A DNA stretch of 64,000 nt from Photobacterium sp. TLY01 (GTDB lineage Bacteria > Pseudomonadota > Gammaproteobacteria > Enterobacterales > Vibrionaceae): contig NZ_CP090364.1 of the NCBI RefSeq assembly GCF_021432065.1, positions 2,060,601 through 2,124,600 of the forward strand. The letters run 5' to 3'. Made by a program: the position numbers and the translations under genes. Under the pieces are notes generated by a model, which was not told where the DNA came from, did no database searches, and saw only the letters and a list, made by a program, of their open reading frames with translations. Of this stretch, positions 10,003 to 20,212 are shown piece by piece. Positions within the stretch are counted from its first letter, which is position 1. Each line of letters starts with the position of its first letter.

Positions 10003-10068
10003 TCACGTGGGCAAACAGCTTGCGGGCTTTGGGCCTGACACAGATGAAAAGAATAGGACAGCAGACAC

Positions 10069-11259
10069 ATGAGTAAACTTGACCCGTATTTTGGTGAATT
10101 TGGTGGCCAGTTTGTGCCCCAGATTCTGGTTCCGGCCCTGGACCAGCTGGAAGATGCCTTCATTGATGCGCAAAAAGATCCGGCTTTTGAAAAAGAATTT
10201 ATCGATTTACTGAAAGACTATGCCGGCCGCCCCACGGCGCTGACTTTATGTCAGAATTTAACCAAGGGGACAAAAACCAAACTCTACCTCAAGCGTGAAG
10301 ATCTGCTCCACGGTGGCGCACACAAGACCAATCAGGTGCTGGGTCAGGCCCTGCTGGCCAAGCGCATGGGAAAACATGAAATCATCGCCGAAACCGGCGC
10401 AGGCCAGCATGGCGTTGCGACGGCACTGGCCTGTGCCCTGCTGGGTCTGAAATGCCGTATTTACATGGGTGCCAAAGACGTTGAGCGCCAAAGCCCGAAC
10501 GTATTTCGCATGAAACTGATGGGCGCCGAAGTCATTCCGGTTCACTCCGGTTCTGCGACCTTAAAAGATGCCTGTAACGAAGCCATGCGTGACTGGTCAG
10601 CAACGTACGACAAGGCGCACTACCTGCTGGGCACAGCCGCAGGTCCGCACCCTTTCCCGACCATAGTCCGTGAATTCCAGCGCATTATCGGCGAGGAAAC
10701 CAAGGCGCAGATACTCGATAAAGAAGGCCGTCTGCCGGATGCGGTGATCGCCTGTGTCGGCGGCGGTTCAAACGCCATCGGTATGTTTGCCGATTTTATC
10801 GAAGACACTGAGGTGAAACTGATTGGCGTAGAGCCTGCCGGCTTGGGCCTGGATACCCATATGCACGGCGCGCCGCTCAAACACGGTAAGCTGGGGATTT
10901 TCTTCGGTATGAAAGCCCCGTTAATGCAGGATGAACATGGTCAGGTGGAGGAATCTTATTCCATCTCTGCCGGTTTGGACTTTCCGTCCGTTGGTCCTCA
11001 GCATGCGCATCTCAATGCCACCGGCCGTGCGGAATACGGTTCAGTGACTGACGATGAGGCACTGGATGCGTTTCAGGCCCTGGCCCGCCATGAAGGCATC
11101 ATTCCGGCACTTGAGTCAGCACACGCCCTGGCTTATGCACTCAAGCTGATCAAAGAGGAGCCGGAAAAGGAACAGCTTCTGGTGGTGAACCTGTCTGGCC
11201 GGGGTGACAAAGATATCTTTACCGTACATAAGATTCTGGATGAAAAGGGAGCCCTGTAA
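10069..11259 (+). CDS. trpB: Tryptophan synthase beta chain TrpB
   Basis: Condenses indole and serine to tryptophan using pyridoxal phosphate. 396 residues; the PLP-binding lysine is in HGGAHKTNQ (Lys about 86), the phosphate-binding loop is GGGSNAIG, and the substrate carboxylate loop is ETGAGQHG. Forms the alpha2-beta2 channelling complex with TrpA, whose start codon overlaps the last base of the trpB stop. Confidence 0.98.
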   Translation: MSKLDPYFGEFGGQFVPQILVPALDQLEDAFIDAQKDPAFEKEFIDLLKDYAGRPTALTLCQNLTKGTKTKLYLKREDLLHGGAHKTNQVLGQALLAKRMGKHEIIAETGAGQHGVATALACALLGLKCRIYMGAKDVERQSPNVFRMKLMGAEVIPVHSGSATLKDACNEAMRDWSATYDKAHYLLGTAAGPHPFPTIVREFQRIIGEETKAQILDKEGRLPDAVIACVGGGSNAIGMFADFIEDTEVKLIGVEPAGLGLDTHMHGAPLKHGKLGIFFGMKAPLMQDEHGQVEESYSISAGLDFPSVGPQHAHLNATGRAEYGSVTDDEALDAFQALARHEGIIPALESAHALAYALKLIKEEPEKEQLLVVNLSGRGDKDIFTVHKILDEKGAL

Positions 11260-12065
11260 TGGACCGTTATCAAGCATTATTCAGCCGTTTAGCGGCCAAA
11301 CAGGAAGGCGCTTTTGTTCCTTTTGTGACTCTGGGCGATCCGAGTCCGGCACTCTCTTTACAGATCATTGATACCTTAGTTGAATCCGGCGCCGATGCCC
11401 TTGAACTGGGCATTCCGTTTTCAGACCCGCTGGCCGATGGCCCGACCATTCAGGGCGCAACGATTCGTGCGCTGGAAGCCGGCACCACGCCAGATACCTG
11501 TTTTGACCTGTTAAAACAGGTGCGTGCTAAATATCCTGAACTACCGATCGGACTGCTGATGTATGCCAATCTGGTGTTTGCGGGCGGTATTGATCATTTT
11601 TACCGTCGTTGTCAGGAAGCGGGCGTGGACTCTGTGCTGGTCGCCGATGTGCCGGTGAATGAATCCGCAGAATTCCGTCAGGCCGCAGAGAAATACGGGA
11701 TTCATCCGATTTTCATCGCCCCACCAAACGCCACGGCGAGCACACTGAAAACCGTGGCGGAATATGGCGGCGGATATACCTATCTGCTGTCACGCGCCGG
11801 TGTGACAGGGGCAGAAACCAAAGCAGGTATGCCCATTGACCATCTGCTGGCCTCTTTGGCCGAGTATGAGGCGCCGCCTGCGCTGCTCGGTTTTGGTATC
11901 TCAGAGCCGGCTCAGGTGTCTGATGCGATCAAGGCTGGTGCCGCGGGTGCGATATCCGGTTCTGCTGTGGTCAAGATTATTGAGCAGCACAGAGAAAACC
12001 CAGACGCTTTGCTTGATGCATTAGGACAATTCATCCACAGCATGAAACAAGCCACCAGAAGCTGA
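11259..12065 (+). CDS. trpA: Tryptophan synthase alpha chain TrpA
   Basis: Cleaves indole-3-glycerol phosphate to indole and glyceraldehyde 3-phosphate. A 268-residue TIM barrel with the catalytic Glu49 ([11 protein letters not shown]) and Asp60 (LADGPTIQ) at the same positions as in enterobacterial TrpA, and GFGIS for phosphate binding. Last gene of the operon; one-base overlap with trpB. Confidence 0.97.
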   Translation: MDRYQALFSRLAAKQEGAFVPFVTLGDPSPALSLQIIDTLVESGADALELGIPFSDPLADGPTIQGATIRALEAGTTPDTCFDLLKQVRAKYPELPIGLLMYANLVFAGGIDHFYRRCQEAGVDSVLVADVPVNESAEFRQAAEKYGIHPIFIAPPNATASTLKTVAEYGGGYTYLLSRAGVTGAETKAGMPIDHLLASLAEYEAPPALLGFGISEPAQVSDAIKAGAAGAISGSAVVKIIEQHRENPDALLDALGQFIHSMKQATRS

Positions 12066-12086
12066 TTTATCCCTTCCCCAAACCAA

Positions 12087-12119
12087 GCCCTGGCGTCGTT
12101 ACATGCCGGGGCCTTTTTG
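12087..12119 (+). terminator. trp operon terminator
   Basis: GCCCTGGC and GCCGGGGC (one G-U pair) around a 10-base loop, followed by CTTTTT. Placed 22 bases after the trpA stop. Confidence 0.8.
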
Positions 12120-12353
12120 TTAACAGAACCATTACATCCACATCCTCACCCCATAAAAAACCTAATGCATAACCCCACACGCCAGCTGAAGATAAATTGC
12201 CTGAAAGCGTAACGGAGGTAGAAAGTAATGCATTACAGCATTGATTATCGCATTATTCTGCTGTAAAACCTTAACCCGCAAAATATTGACTCAAATTAAT
12301 CAACATTTACGAAACATAAGTCTTTCATCAATTAACAACTTCCACAATAAAAG

Positions 12354-13622
12354 GTGTTCAAGGTGCTAAAACAACAAGGACTACTTAGCAACATTGGCGT
12401 ACAGGTTGTCATTGCCATGTGCTTAGGTACATTGGCTGGTGCGATGATGGGGCATTCGGCGAGCATGTTTGCGCCGCTGGGCAGCATTTTCATCCACCTG
12501 ATTAAAATGCTGGTAATCCCTCTGGTTGCTGTAGCTATCATCTCTGGCGCCGCCGGTCTGGGTAGCAGCCAGTCAGCCGGTAAGATCGGCCTGGTGACTC
12601 TGGGTTTCTTTGGCCTGACGTCCGCGGTTGCCGTTGCACTGGCACTGTTTATGGGCGAAGTGTTCCAGCCTGGCATGGGTGTCGACCTGAGCGGCGTTCA
12701 GGGTATGTTCGCAAACACTTATGCTGACAAAGGTGACCTGCCTTCGTTCTGGGCAACTATTTTGGGTATGATCCCAACCAACATTTTCCAATCCCTGAAT
12801 GAAGCAAACATCCTGCAAATTCTGGTGTTCTGCATGTTCTTCGGTCTCGCCGTTTCCAAACTGGAAAAGGAACGCCGTGACCCGCTGATCAACGGTGTGA
12901 ATTCCATCGTTGATGCGATGGTCTGGATGATCAATGTGGTCATGAAGATCGCGCCTATCGGCGTATTCGGCCTGATGGCTGATGCCGTAGGTACGTTTGG
13001 CTTTGATGCCCTGATGGTGGTGTTCAAGCTGTTTGTTGTCTACATCGCTGCCATCCTGGTGTACGGCTTCGTGTTCTACCCGCTGATGATCAAATGCTTC
13101 AGCAAGACATCGCCAATCAAGTTCCTGGCTGCAATGAAGAAGCCTCAGGCGGTTGCACTGTCGACTGCGTCTTCCATGGCAACTTTGCCTGTGACCATGG
13201 AAACTTGTGAAGAAGAGCTGAAAGTGAAAAACAGCACAGCGGCTTTCGTATTGCCGCTTGGTGCAACCATCAATATGAGCGGTAACGCTATTTATTATGG
13301 TCTGGTCGCTATTTTCTTTGCCCAGCTGTTCAATGTTGACCTGTCTATGAGCGCGTATATCGCCATCATCGTCACGTCCACACTGGGCGCCGTAGGTCAG
13401 GCAGGCGTACCTGGCCCTTCATTCCTGGTCGTGGCTGTTTTGCTGTCGGCTGGTATTCCTATCGAAGGTCTGCCTCTGCTGTTTGCGCTGGATCGTATCT
13501 TCGACATGATCCGTACTGCACTGAATATCACAGGTGATGCTGCCTGTGCTGTGATTGTGGACAGTCTGATCTCTGACGAGCAGAAAGAAGACGTGCGCAT
13601 GGCAACACAGAACGAAGCATAA
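12354..13622 (+). CDS. Dicarboxylate/amino acid:cation symporter (DAACS/SDF family)
   Basis: A 422-residue inner-membrane Na+- or H+-coupled carrier of the GltP/GltT/DctA superfamily. It shows several hydrophobic segments, the serine-rich re-entrant loop (STASSMATLPVT), the second hairpin region and the NMSGNAIYYG motif of the transport core in TM7. Substrate is likely glutamate/aspartate or C4-dicarboxylates but cannot be fixed from sequence. A stop codon directly upstream limits the start to GTG 12354 or GTG 12363, neither with a strong ribosome site. Monocistronic, with its own terminator. Confidence 0.88.
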   Translation: MFKVLKQQGLLSNIGVQVVIAMCLGTLAGAMMGHSASMFAPLGSIFIHLIKMLVIPLVAVAIISGAAGLGSSQSAGKIGLVTLGFFGLTSAVAVALALFMGEVFQPGMGVDLSGVQGMFANTYADKGDLPSFWATILGMIPTNIFQSLNEANILQILVFCMFFGLAVSKLEKERRDPLINGVNSIVDAMVWMINVVMKIAPIGVFGLMADAVGTFGFDALMVVFKLFVVYIAAILVYGFVFYPLMIKCFSKTSPIKFLAAMKKPQAVALSTASSMATLPVTMETCEEELKVKNSTAAFVLPLGATINMSGNAIYYGLVAIFFAQLFNVDLSMSAYIAIIVTSTLGAVGQAGVPGPSFLVVAVLLSAGIPIEGLPLLFALDRIFDMIRTALNITGDAACAVIVDSLISDEQKEDVRMATQNEA

Positions 13623-13643
13623 ACTGCTGCTTCTGCAATCCCA

Positions 13644-13672
13644 AAAGGCTGTCAGTTGACAGCCTTTTTTAT
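13644..13672 (+). terminator. Terminator after the symporter gene
   Basis: AAAAGGCTGTC, loop AGTT, GACAGCC and a T run; perfect inverted repeat directly after the stop codon. Confidence 0.9.
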
Positions 13673-13799
13673 TTTCTGCCGCTTTGGATCCGATTTTCGT
13701 TCAAAGTTCCATCAGACCTGGGTCAGACCAGGCGCTTTCTGCTTGCAAGCTACCGCAATATTGATGACCATATGAATACATCTTCCCAACACATGATTT

Positions 13800-14201
13800 A
13801 TGATGAATTCAGAAAATAATGTCCCTCGAGGCCAGTTATTACTTCGCACTTTAGCCATGCCTGCTGATACCAATGCAAATGGCGATATTTTTGGTGGCTG
13901 GATCATGTCCCAGCTCGACCTGGCCGGCGCCATTCTGGCAAAGGAAATCTCGCGCGGTAAAGTGGTTACCGTCTCTGTCGACAACATTGTGTTTAAAGCA
14001 CCGGTTGGTGTGGGTGATGTGGTGTGCTGTTATGGCGAATGTAACCGTATCGGGAATACATCGCTCTCTGTGGCCATGGAAGTGTGGGTCAAGCCCGTTG
14101 GCAATGACGGGATTGGCGAGCGTTACAAAGTCAGTGAAGCCACTTTTAATTATGTCGCCATTGATGCCAATGGCCGGCCTCGTCCGATCAAGAAAGCCTG
14201 A
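13800..14201 (+). CDS. yciA: Acyl-CoA thioester hydrolase YciA
   Basis: A 133-residue hotdog-fold thioesterase hydrolysing a broad range of acyl-CoAs. The family signature is the NANGDIFGGWIMSQLDLAG segment with the catalytic Asp, followed by VDNIVFKAPV. The start is one of two adjacent ATGs at 13800/13803. Followed closely by yciI, as in many gammaproteobacteria. Confidence 0.93.
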   Translation: MMNSENNVPRGQLLLRTLAMPADTNANGDIFGGWIMSQLDLAGAILAKEISRGKVVTVSVDNIVFKAPVGVGDVVCCYGECNRIGNTSLSVAMEVWVKPVGNDGIGERYKVSEATFNYVAIDANGRPRPIKKA

Positions 14202-14288
14202 TTTATCCGCCCTGACCGCTGGTTGGGGCTTTTTCATTCCGCTATGATAACGGCTGCATTCCACCACAAGTACAGGGAGACAGAACGC

Positions 14289-14591
14289 ATGTGGTACGTC
14301 ATTTTTTCTCAAGATGTTGAAAACAGTCTGGAGCGCCGTCTGAGCGTTCGCGAAAATCACCTGGCTCGCCTCAAAGCCCTGCAGGATGAAGGTCGTCTGC
14401 TGGTTGCCGGACCTATGCCCGCCATTGACAGCGACAATCCGGGTGAAGCTGGTTTTACCGGCTCTACCGTCATCGCCGAGTTTGGCTCACTGGAAGAAGC
14501 AAAAGCCTGGGCTGATGCAGATCCTTACATTGAAGCCGGAGTGTATGACAAGGTCATCGTGAAGCCCTTCAAAAAAGTACTGCCGGCCTGA
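14289..14591 (+). CDS. yciI: YciI family protein
   Basis: A 100-residue dimeric alpha+beta barrel protein of the YCII family. His and Asp residues of the putative active site are seen in RENHLARL and in the [12 protein letters not shown] segment near the C terminus; the biochemical role is unproved. The ATG at 14289 (MWYVIF) follows GGGAGACAG and aligns with the family start, so the longer frame from 14223 is not used. Its TGA overlaps the ATG of the next gene. Confidence 0.93.
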   Translation: MWYVIFSQDVENSLERRLSVRENHLARLKALQDEGRLLVAGPMPAIDSDNPGEAGFTGSTVIAEFGSLEEAKAWADADPYIEAGVYDKVIVKPFKKVLPA

Positions 14592-15007
14592 TGATGATGA
14601 ATCGAGCATCCATCAAGGCCCTGTTTGCCGCCGTCATGGCTGCGGTTGTTCTTACCGGTTGTGCTAAATCGCAGGAAGATCTGACCAACGAACTTGCAGA
14701 GCGCCGGGCAGCGGTCATTAACTCTAAAGCGCCTTACCCCAAGATTGATCAGTATCAGATCATGAAAGCCAAAGCGCAGCAGAATATCGTTGAAATCACC
14801 ATTCTCTACGGCGGTGGCGGTAAAGTGGCCCCGACCCAAGCTGCGCAGGCAGCAGCAGCAAACTTCTGCAGTAACCCGGAACTGACCCCTATGGTCAGCG
14901 AAGGATTGGGTTATCTGATTCAGATCCTGGATATGCGGGGCAGACCTGTGGTGCAGCAGCCAATCAACGCACAATTCTGTGCCCAGATTGTGGCGCCCGG
15001 CTCCTGA
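14591..15007 (+). CDS. Lipoprotein, probable type II secretion pilotin of the GspS-beta (AspS) family
   Basis: 138 residues with a short signal sequence and lipobox (VVLTGC, Cys about 23). The mature part is about 115 residues with two cysteines (in NFCSN and QFCAQ) able to form the disulphide found in Vibrio AspS, and an alpha/beta pattern ending in an ILDMRGRPVVQQ-like strand. In Vibrio this pilotin targets the GspD secretin to the outer membrane; here the match is from motif and layout recall, not a search. Overlap with yciI (ATGA) implies coupled translation. No other T2SS gene is in the window, but a vibriolysin, a typical T2SS cargo, is. Confidence 0.68.
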   Translation: MMMNRASIKALFAAVMAAVVLTGCAKSQEDLTNELAERRAAVINSKAPYPKIDQYQIMKAKAQQNIVEITILYGGGGKVAPTQAAQAAAANFCSNPELTPMVSEGLGYLIQILDMRGRPVVQQPINAQFCAQIVAPGS

Positions 15008-15040
15008 CCCTTTGCCAGGCAGAAAAATGAGCTACGATAA

Positions 15041-15069
15041 AAATGCCGGAGAGATCCTCCGGCATTTTT
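15041..15069. terminator. Bidirectional terminator
   Basis: AAATGCCGGAG, loop AGATC, CTCCGGCAT then T run; serves the pilotin-like gene and the convergent methyltransferase gene. Confidence 0.88.
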
Positions 15070-15071
15070 AT

Positions 15072-16007
15072 TTATCGGGCAAACACCATAGCCTTCAGCG
15101 CGCTGTCATGGTCCAGATCTTCAAACTCAGGCGGATTATCAAGCCGCTCGATGAACTTCAGTTCAGGCGCTTCGCCTGCCATGCCATCAATCAGAAACTG
15201 GGGGGACACGGCTGGTGAATTGACACACGCCAGTACCTTACCATCGGCGGCCAGCATATCCGGTAGGCGGCGCAGGATTTTGGCGTAATCTGTCGTGAGT
15301 GCGAAACTGCCTTTCTGGAATGACGGCGGGTCAATAATAATCAGATCATACGGTCCATGCTTTTTCAGTTTGCCCCAGGTTTTAAAGATATCGTGCCCTA
15401 AAAAGCTGACCTGGTTCAGATCGTGGCCGTTCAGCCGGTGATTATCCCGGCCGCGCGCCAAAGCCGCTTTAGCCATATCCAGATTCACCACGTGCGCCGC
15501 ACCACCGGCAATGGCGGCAACTGAAAACCCGCACGTATAGGCAAACAAATTAAGCACTTTGCTGCCTTTCGCCTGATCCATGACCCACCGACGACCATAG
15601 CGCATGTCCAGAAACAGGCCGTTATTTTGCTTCTGGCCCAAGTCGAGTTGAAACTTAAGGCCATTTTCCGTCACTTGCTGCCAGGTTTGCAGCTCTCCCC
15701 AGATCACTTCCATGGGTGAGCCGAAACGGTCACGGTGCTGCACCAACAGCGAGACTGCACCCGAGCGCTGCCAAATGTCCGTTTGTACCAGCTCGTGAAG
15801 TGCAGCTGTCAACGCAGCCAGAAAGTCAGCATCCTGTTCTTTAAACAGGGATATCTGTACCTGCCCGTCAAGCCAGTCGGCCGTCAGTTGCTCCAGTCCG
15901 GCCCAGCGCCGGCCGCGACCATGAAATAACCGACGCACTTCATGAGGCGGAGAAGCCAGTTGCGACAGCAAATGTTGACAGAACAGAGGTAAAGCAGAAG
16001 CGTCCAT
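15072..16007 (-). CDS. Class I SAM-dependent methyltransferase, RlmI-like
   Basis: 311 residues. The C-terminal two thirds form a Rossmann methyltransferase: SAM motif I in VLNLFAYTCGFSVAA, an acidic motif II (VNLDMAK), and the DPPSF motif IV typical of the rRNA m5C methyltransferase RlmI/YwbD group. The preceding QNNGLFLDMRYGRR is also characteristic of that group. An N-terminal PUA domain as in full RlmI is not recognisable, so this is a shorter relative whose target (probably RNA) is unknown. It is followed 20 bases downstream by a shared terminator. Confidence 0.82.
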   Translation of the reverse strand: MDASALPLFCQHLLSQLASPPHEVRRLFHGRGRRWAGLEQLTADWLDGQVQISLFKEQDADFLAALTAALHELVQTDIWQRSGAVSLLVQHRDRFGSPMEVIWGELQTWQQVTENGLKFQLDLGQKQNNGLFLDMRYGRRWVMDQAKGSKVLNLFAYTCGFSVAAIAGGAAHVVNLDMAKAALARGRDNHRLNGHDLNQVSFLGHDIFKTWGKLKKHGPYDLIIIDPPSFQKGSFALTTDYAKILRRLPDMLAADGKVLACVNSPAVSPQFLIDGMAGEAPELKFIERLDNPPEFEDLDHDSALKAMVFAR

Positions 16008-16059
16008 GGATCACCCGTATGGAATGAATAATAAATCTCAGTGAATAGCAGTAATAGCG

Positions 16060-16764
16060 TTAGTCAACACGCGGTTTAACCAGCCCTGAAGGTAACGAAG
16101 GCCAGTGAATGTCCCAGGGGGCTGACCACCCGGCCAGGGCGGTCTGCACTTGCGCCCCTTGCCATAACTCGCCTTGTTCAGGCGGACAAATAAAGCAATA
16201 GACTTGCCCCTGAAAGGTAAACTGCAGAGCAAATGCGTGTAAATATCCCCGGTCGGCTGCTTCCTGGCCATAAATGTCATCACCGGTAATACCGGCACCG
16301 ACACTTTTCAGCGCCACCCGGATTTGATGGGTTTTCCCTGTACAGGGTTTACACAGAAACAGCCGGCGGCCATCGCCGGCAGCGGTTGAAATAAACTGGG
16401 TAATGGCCGGATTCTCTCGTGTCGTCTCCAGTTTCCAGCTGCGACGACGTGAACGGCTCATATCACCAATCACTGTGCCCTGCTTCTTTTTGGGTTTCTT
16501 GCTGCTGATTGCGAGATAAAACTTCTGTACTTCACGACGGGCAAAATTACCCGATAACTCGGCGGCAGCTTTGGCGTGACGGCCCAGCAGCAAAATGCCG
16601 GAGGTCATCTTATCGAGACGGTGGATCAGATACAGCTGTTGATCACCGGTTGCCGCAGCGACATCTGCCAACAATGGCTGATCATTGTCATCTTTATGCA
16701 CACTCACGCCCGCATGTTTGCAAATAACGAGGAAATCCGGGGTTTGATGCAGCAGTGTAAACAT
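16060..16764 (-). CDS. RluA-family pseudouridine synthase
   Basis: 234 residues. Contains the RluA-family catalytic motif HRLDKMTSGILLLGR with the nucleophilic Asp, then the RAxxFYLA-like strand and CKPCTGKTHQIRVAL. There is no S4 domain, so it resembles the small RluA-like (TIGR01621-type) enzymes; the modified uridine is unknown. The start is placed at ATG 16764 (MFTLLHQTPDF) because the family begins there; an ATG at 16839 would add an unconserved 25 residues. Confidence 0.85.
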   Translation of the reverse strand: MFTLLHQTPDFLVICKHAGVSVHKDDNDQPLLADVAAATGDQQLYLIHRLDKMTSGILLLGRHAKAAAELSGNFARREVQKFYLAISSKKPKKKQGTVIGDMSRSRRRSWKLETTRENPAITQFISTAAGDGRRLFLCKPCTGKTHQIRVALKSVGAGITGDDIYGQEAADRGYLHAFALQFTFQGQVYCFICPPEQGELWQGAQVQTALAGWSAPWDIHWPSLPSGLVKPRVD

Positions 16765-16842
16765 GGTTCGCCGTTCAGTTGACTCAGGAAAGCGGCAGTA
16801 TACCCGCTCTGCTGCCTGACGCCAGCCTTGTGACATCATCCG

Positions 16843-18174
16843 TTACTGGACGAAAAAAACCAGGAGCATGAGTACCGGACAGACAATGCGCACATACCAG
16901 GGCCAGATCCGCCAGAACAGACTGGACTCAACGGCCGGATAGCCTTTGCGGATTTCTTGCAACACTTTGTCTCTGTGCCAGATCCATCCCACCAGCAGCG
17001 CGAAAATCATGCCGATGATCGGCTGTGCATAGGCTGTGGTCATGATCACGACCCGGCCGAACAAAGCGTCAAAATTAAAGACAATGACCGCCGAGATGAC
17101 ACAGATGAAGCCACCTATCCACCAAACAGCGGTATGCCGCTTCAGGTTCAGCTCTTCAATGGCACAAGACACAGGCACCTCCAGCATAGAAATGGAAGAA
17201 GTCAGCGCCGCAATGATCATCAGTACAAAAAACAGAATGCCGACAATCATGCCCACCGGCCCCATGGTGTCGAACATGGTTGGCAGCACGCTGAAGACCA
17301 GTGTATCTGACGCCAGTAATGCCCCGCTTTCGTCATAAATCACAACCCCGTTATGCTGAGCTACAAACATCGCCGGGAGGATCAACATGCCGGCAATAAA
17401 GGCGACCCCCGTATCGAGCAGTGCAACCTGCGCCGCTGTTTTCGGTAAATTCGCCGACTTACTCAGGTACGAGCCGTACACCATCATGGTGCACACCCCC
17501 AGAGACAGAGAGAAAAACGCCTGCCCCATCGCACTCACAATTAACTTGGGCGACAGATGGCTGAAATCCGGCACCAGATACAACCTCAGACCCGCCCAGG
17601 CACCGTCCTGCGTCAATATATAGATCACCATAACCACGAACAGCAGCAGCAGAACAGGCATCAGACGGGTGGACCATTTTTCGATCCCATCGGCGACGCC
17701 GCTCCTGACGACCATGACAGTCAGCCACATAAAGATCAGCATGAGTACCAGGTTGCGGCCGCTGCTAAAGGTTTCCAGCCAGTGAGCCAGTGAAACCAGC
17801 CCTGCCGCCTCACAAATCGGTGCCAGCAAATATCCCAGCAGCCAGCCGGCAACAATCGCGTAGAAACTCAGTATCAGCGACACTGCAATCATGCCCGCCA
17901 GCCCGACCAACCCCATCAGGGCTTTCTGCTGCGGCCAGACTTTCCGCAGTGAAGTGATGGGATCGGCATTGCCATAGCGGCCTATGGTCAGCTCGGCCAC
18001 CAGTAAGGGATAAGCCAGTGCAAACACCATCAGTAAATACACCATCAGAAAGACGGCGCCGCCATTGCTGGCTGCCTGAGTCGGAAAGCCCCAGATATTG
18101 CCCAGACCGACCGCGGAGCCAGCCGCGGCCAGAATAAAGCCTATCCGGGAGCTGAATTGCGCTCTGTTCGCCAT
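16843..18174 (-). CDS. Neurotransmitter:sodium symporter family transporter
   Basis: A 443-residue polytopic protein of the NSS/SNF (LeuT) family. The first helix carries GFILAAAGSAVGLGNIWGFP, where the unwound region binds Na+ and the amino acid, and there are about 11 further hydrophobic segments (bacterial NSS proteins with 11 or 12 helices are known). It probably imports an amino acid such as tryptophan, tyrosine or a branched-chain type; substrate cannot be assigned. Divergent from the cardiolipin synthase gene across a 184-base AT-rich spacer. Confidence 0.88.
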   Translation of the reverse strand: MANRAQFSSRIGFILAAAGSAVGLGNIWGFPTQAASNGGAVFLMVYLLMVFALAYPLLVAELTIGRYGNADPITSLRKVWPQQKALMGLVGLAGMIAVSLILSFYAIVAGWLLGYLLAPICEAAGLVSLAHWLETFSSGRNLVLMLIFMWLTVMVVRSGVADGIEKWSTRLMPVLLLLFVVMVIYILTQDGAWAGLRLYLVPDFSHLSPKLIVSAMGQAFFSLSLGVCTMMVYGSYLSKSANLPKTAAQVALLDTGVAFIAGMLILPAMFVAQHNGVVIYDESGALLASDTLVFSVLPTMFDTMGPVGMIVGILFFVLMIIAALTSSISMLEVPVSCAIEELNLKRHTAVWWIGGFICVISAVIVFNFDALFGRVVIMTTAYAQPIIGMIFALLVGWIWHRDKVLQEIRKGYPAVESSLFWRIWPWYVRIVCPVLMLLVFFVQ

Positions 18175-18358
18175 ACGCGATACTCAAATAACAAGGAGGC
18201 TTTTACAAGATAAGACATTCTTCAGCCTAAAATGCCTTCACTATTGATACAAACTACATTAAAAACTGTGTCAACTTTTCGCTTAAGCCTATGTTTTACT
18301 GAGATTCGGGTGCAAAATAGAGCACAGGTATGCATATAGAAAGAGACAAGCCGCTTTT

Positions 18359-19816
18359 ATGGATCACGTTTATCAAGTCTTAGCCTGGCTCAGCCTGTTC
18401 ACCTACTGGGTGGCCATTGCGGCTGTGACGATGCGGGTGGTATTCAAACGTCGTGTGGTGGGTGTGTCACTGGCATGGCTGATGATTATCTACATCATTC
18501 CGATTGGTGGCATTATTGCCTACCTCTTGTTTGGCGAGCTCAATCTTGGCAAAAAACGGGCATTGCGTGCCGAAGAAATGTTTGAACCTTTTGCCAGCTG
18601 GTTCAAACAGTTATATAACTGTCCCGGTCACCAGCCTCAGCTGATGAAGCTGCATACCAAACCGATTCACGACCTGTGCCGGAACCGCCTGGGTATCCCG
18701 GCGTTAGTCGGGAACAGCATGACATTACAAAACACCCCGCAAGCGGTGCTGCGTTCACTGATTTCAGACATCCAACAAGCCCATCGCGCGATTCATCTGG
18801 AATTTTATATCTGGCACCCGGGTGGCCTGGCCGACGAAGTGGCGACCGCACTGATTCTTGCAGCTAAACGGGGGGTAAAAGTCAGATTACTGCTCGATTC
18901 CGCCGGCAGTATGCGTTTCTTTCGCTCTCACTGGCCGCGATTAATGCAACATGCCGGGATTGAATTAACAGAAGCGCTGGCTGTCAGTCCGCTGCGTATG
19001 TTCCTGAGAAGGTTGGATATCCGCCAGCACCGTAAAATTGTTGTCATTGATGCGCAGATTGCCTACACAGGTTCAATGAATCTGGTCGATCCCGCATTTT
19101 TCAAAACAGATGCCGGTGTCGGTCAATGGATCGATGTGATGGTACGAGTCACAGGACCTGCCGTCTCAGTGCTCAATTGTATTCAGGCCTGGGACTGGGA
19201 AGTTGAAACCGGACAACGCTACCTGCCCCCTGTACCTGAATGCGATGCCACCCCTGCAGACGGCGATATGGACATGATCCAGGTGATTCCGTCCGGCCCC
19301 GGCATGCCGGATGAAATCATTCATCAGGTCCTGCTGATCAGTATTTATCAGGCCAGAGAGCGCCTTGTCATCACGACCCCCTACTTTGTACCCAGCGAGC
19401 ATTTATTGCATGCGCTGATCAGTGCAGCAGAACGTGGCATAGAGGTGCATATTGTCATTCCGGCCAAAAACGATTCTGTCATGGTCGAATGGGCCAGCCG
19501 CTCGTTTTTTGCTGAGTTGCTCAATGCCGGTGTCTTGATTCACCGTTTTAACGGCGGCCTGCTGCATACAAAATCGGTTGTTGTTGACGACACCCACTGC
19601 CTGATCGGCACAGTCAATCTGGACATGCGGAGTCTGTGGCTGAATTTCGAAGTGACACTAGCGGTCGATAATCCCTTATTCACAGCGCAATTAGCACAAT
19701 TACAGCAAGAGTATATAAAACATGCCACCCGGATTGATCCGGCAAAATGGCGCCAGCGTTCTTTAGGACACAAATTTCTTGAACAATGCTTTTATATGTT
19801 CAGTCCGTTACTTTAA
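18359..19816 (+). CDS. clsA: Cardiolipin synthase
   Basis: Phospholipase-D-superfamily enzyme condensing two phosphatidylglycerols to cardiolipin in the inner membrane. 485 residues: two N-terminal membrane helices (about 4-25 and 36-58), then two HKD motifs, H224-K226-D231 (RQHRKIVVID) and H403-K405-D410 (LLHTKSVVVD), each followed by the conserved Gly-Ser/Thr (TGSMN, IGTVN). Length and order match ClsA, not ClsB or ClsC. No clear terminator follows. Confidence 0.93.
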   Translation: MDHVYQVLAWLSLFTYWVAIAAVTMRVVFKRRVVGVSLAWLMIIYIIPIGGIIAYLLFGELNLGKKRALRAEEMFEPFASWFKQLYNCPGHQPQLMKLHTKPIHDLCRNRLGIPALVGNSMTLQNTPQAVLRSLISDIQQAHRAIHLEFYIWHPGGLADEVATALILAAKRGVKVRLLLDSAGSMRFFRSHWPRLMQHAGIELTEALAVSPLRMFLRRLDIRQHRKIVVIDAQIAYTGSMNLVDPAFFKTDAGVGQWIDVMVRVTGPAVSVLNCIQAWDWEVETGQRYLPPVPECDATPADGDMDMIQVIPSGPGMPDEIIHQVLLISIYQARERLVITTPYFVPSEHLLHALISAAERGIEVHIVIPAKNDSVMVEWASRSFFAELLNAGVLIHRFNGGLLHTKSVVVDDTHCLIGTVNLDMRSLWLNFEVTLAVDNPLFTAQLAQLQQEYIKHATRIDPAKWRQRSLGHKFLEQCFYMFSPLL

Positions 19817-20212
19817 GAAAGAACCAGCTTGCAAAATGCATCGATCATACACCGCCGAAAACGTCATCAATCACGGTAGAGTCAAGGCAGATCTCGCCTG
19901 AAAATGCGGGCATTTATGCCTGACTTTCCGGGATAAAAAATAAACCAAAGTAGGTACTTCATATATGCAACTGCTTCTGTTTATCCACATTGAGAACAGG
20001 AATCATGCTGCAACGCATAGATAAATTCTGTAAATATTCATAACTGAACTATAAAAAACCATTGATGGGACTTTTTCAGCAATAATCACCAAATACGATT
20101 TAAAAATGAAATAATTGCATCATTTCCATTGATAAGAGAAAAGTATTGCTTTGCGCTTTTATATAGCTATCTTTGTATTTACACACAAATCACACACAAC
20201 AATGAGGGATAT
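19817..20212. other. Intergenic, no gene seen
   Basis: 396 bases, increasingly AT-rich towards the next gene. I see no credible coding frame or strong terminator. It presumably contains the promoter of the molybdopterin-fold/diguanylate cyclase pair. Confidence 0.5.
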
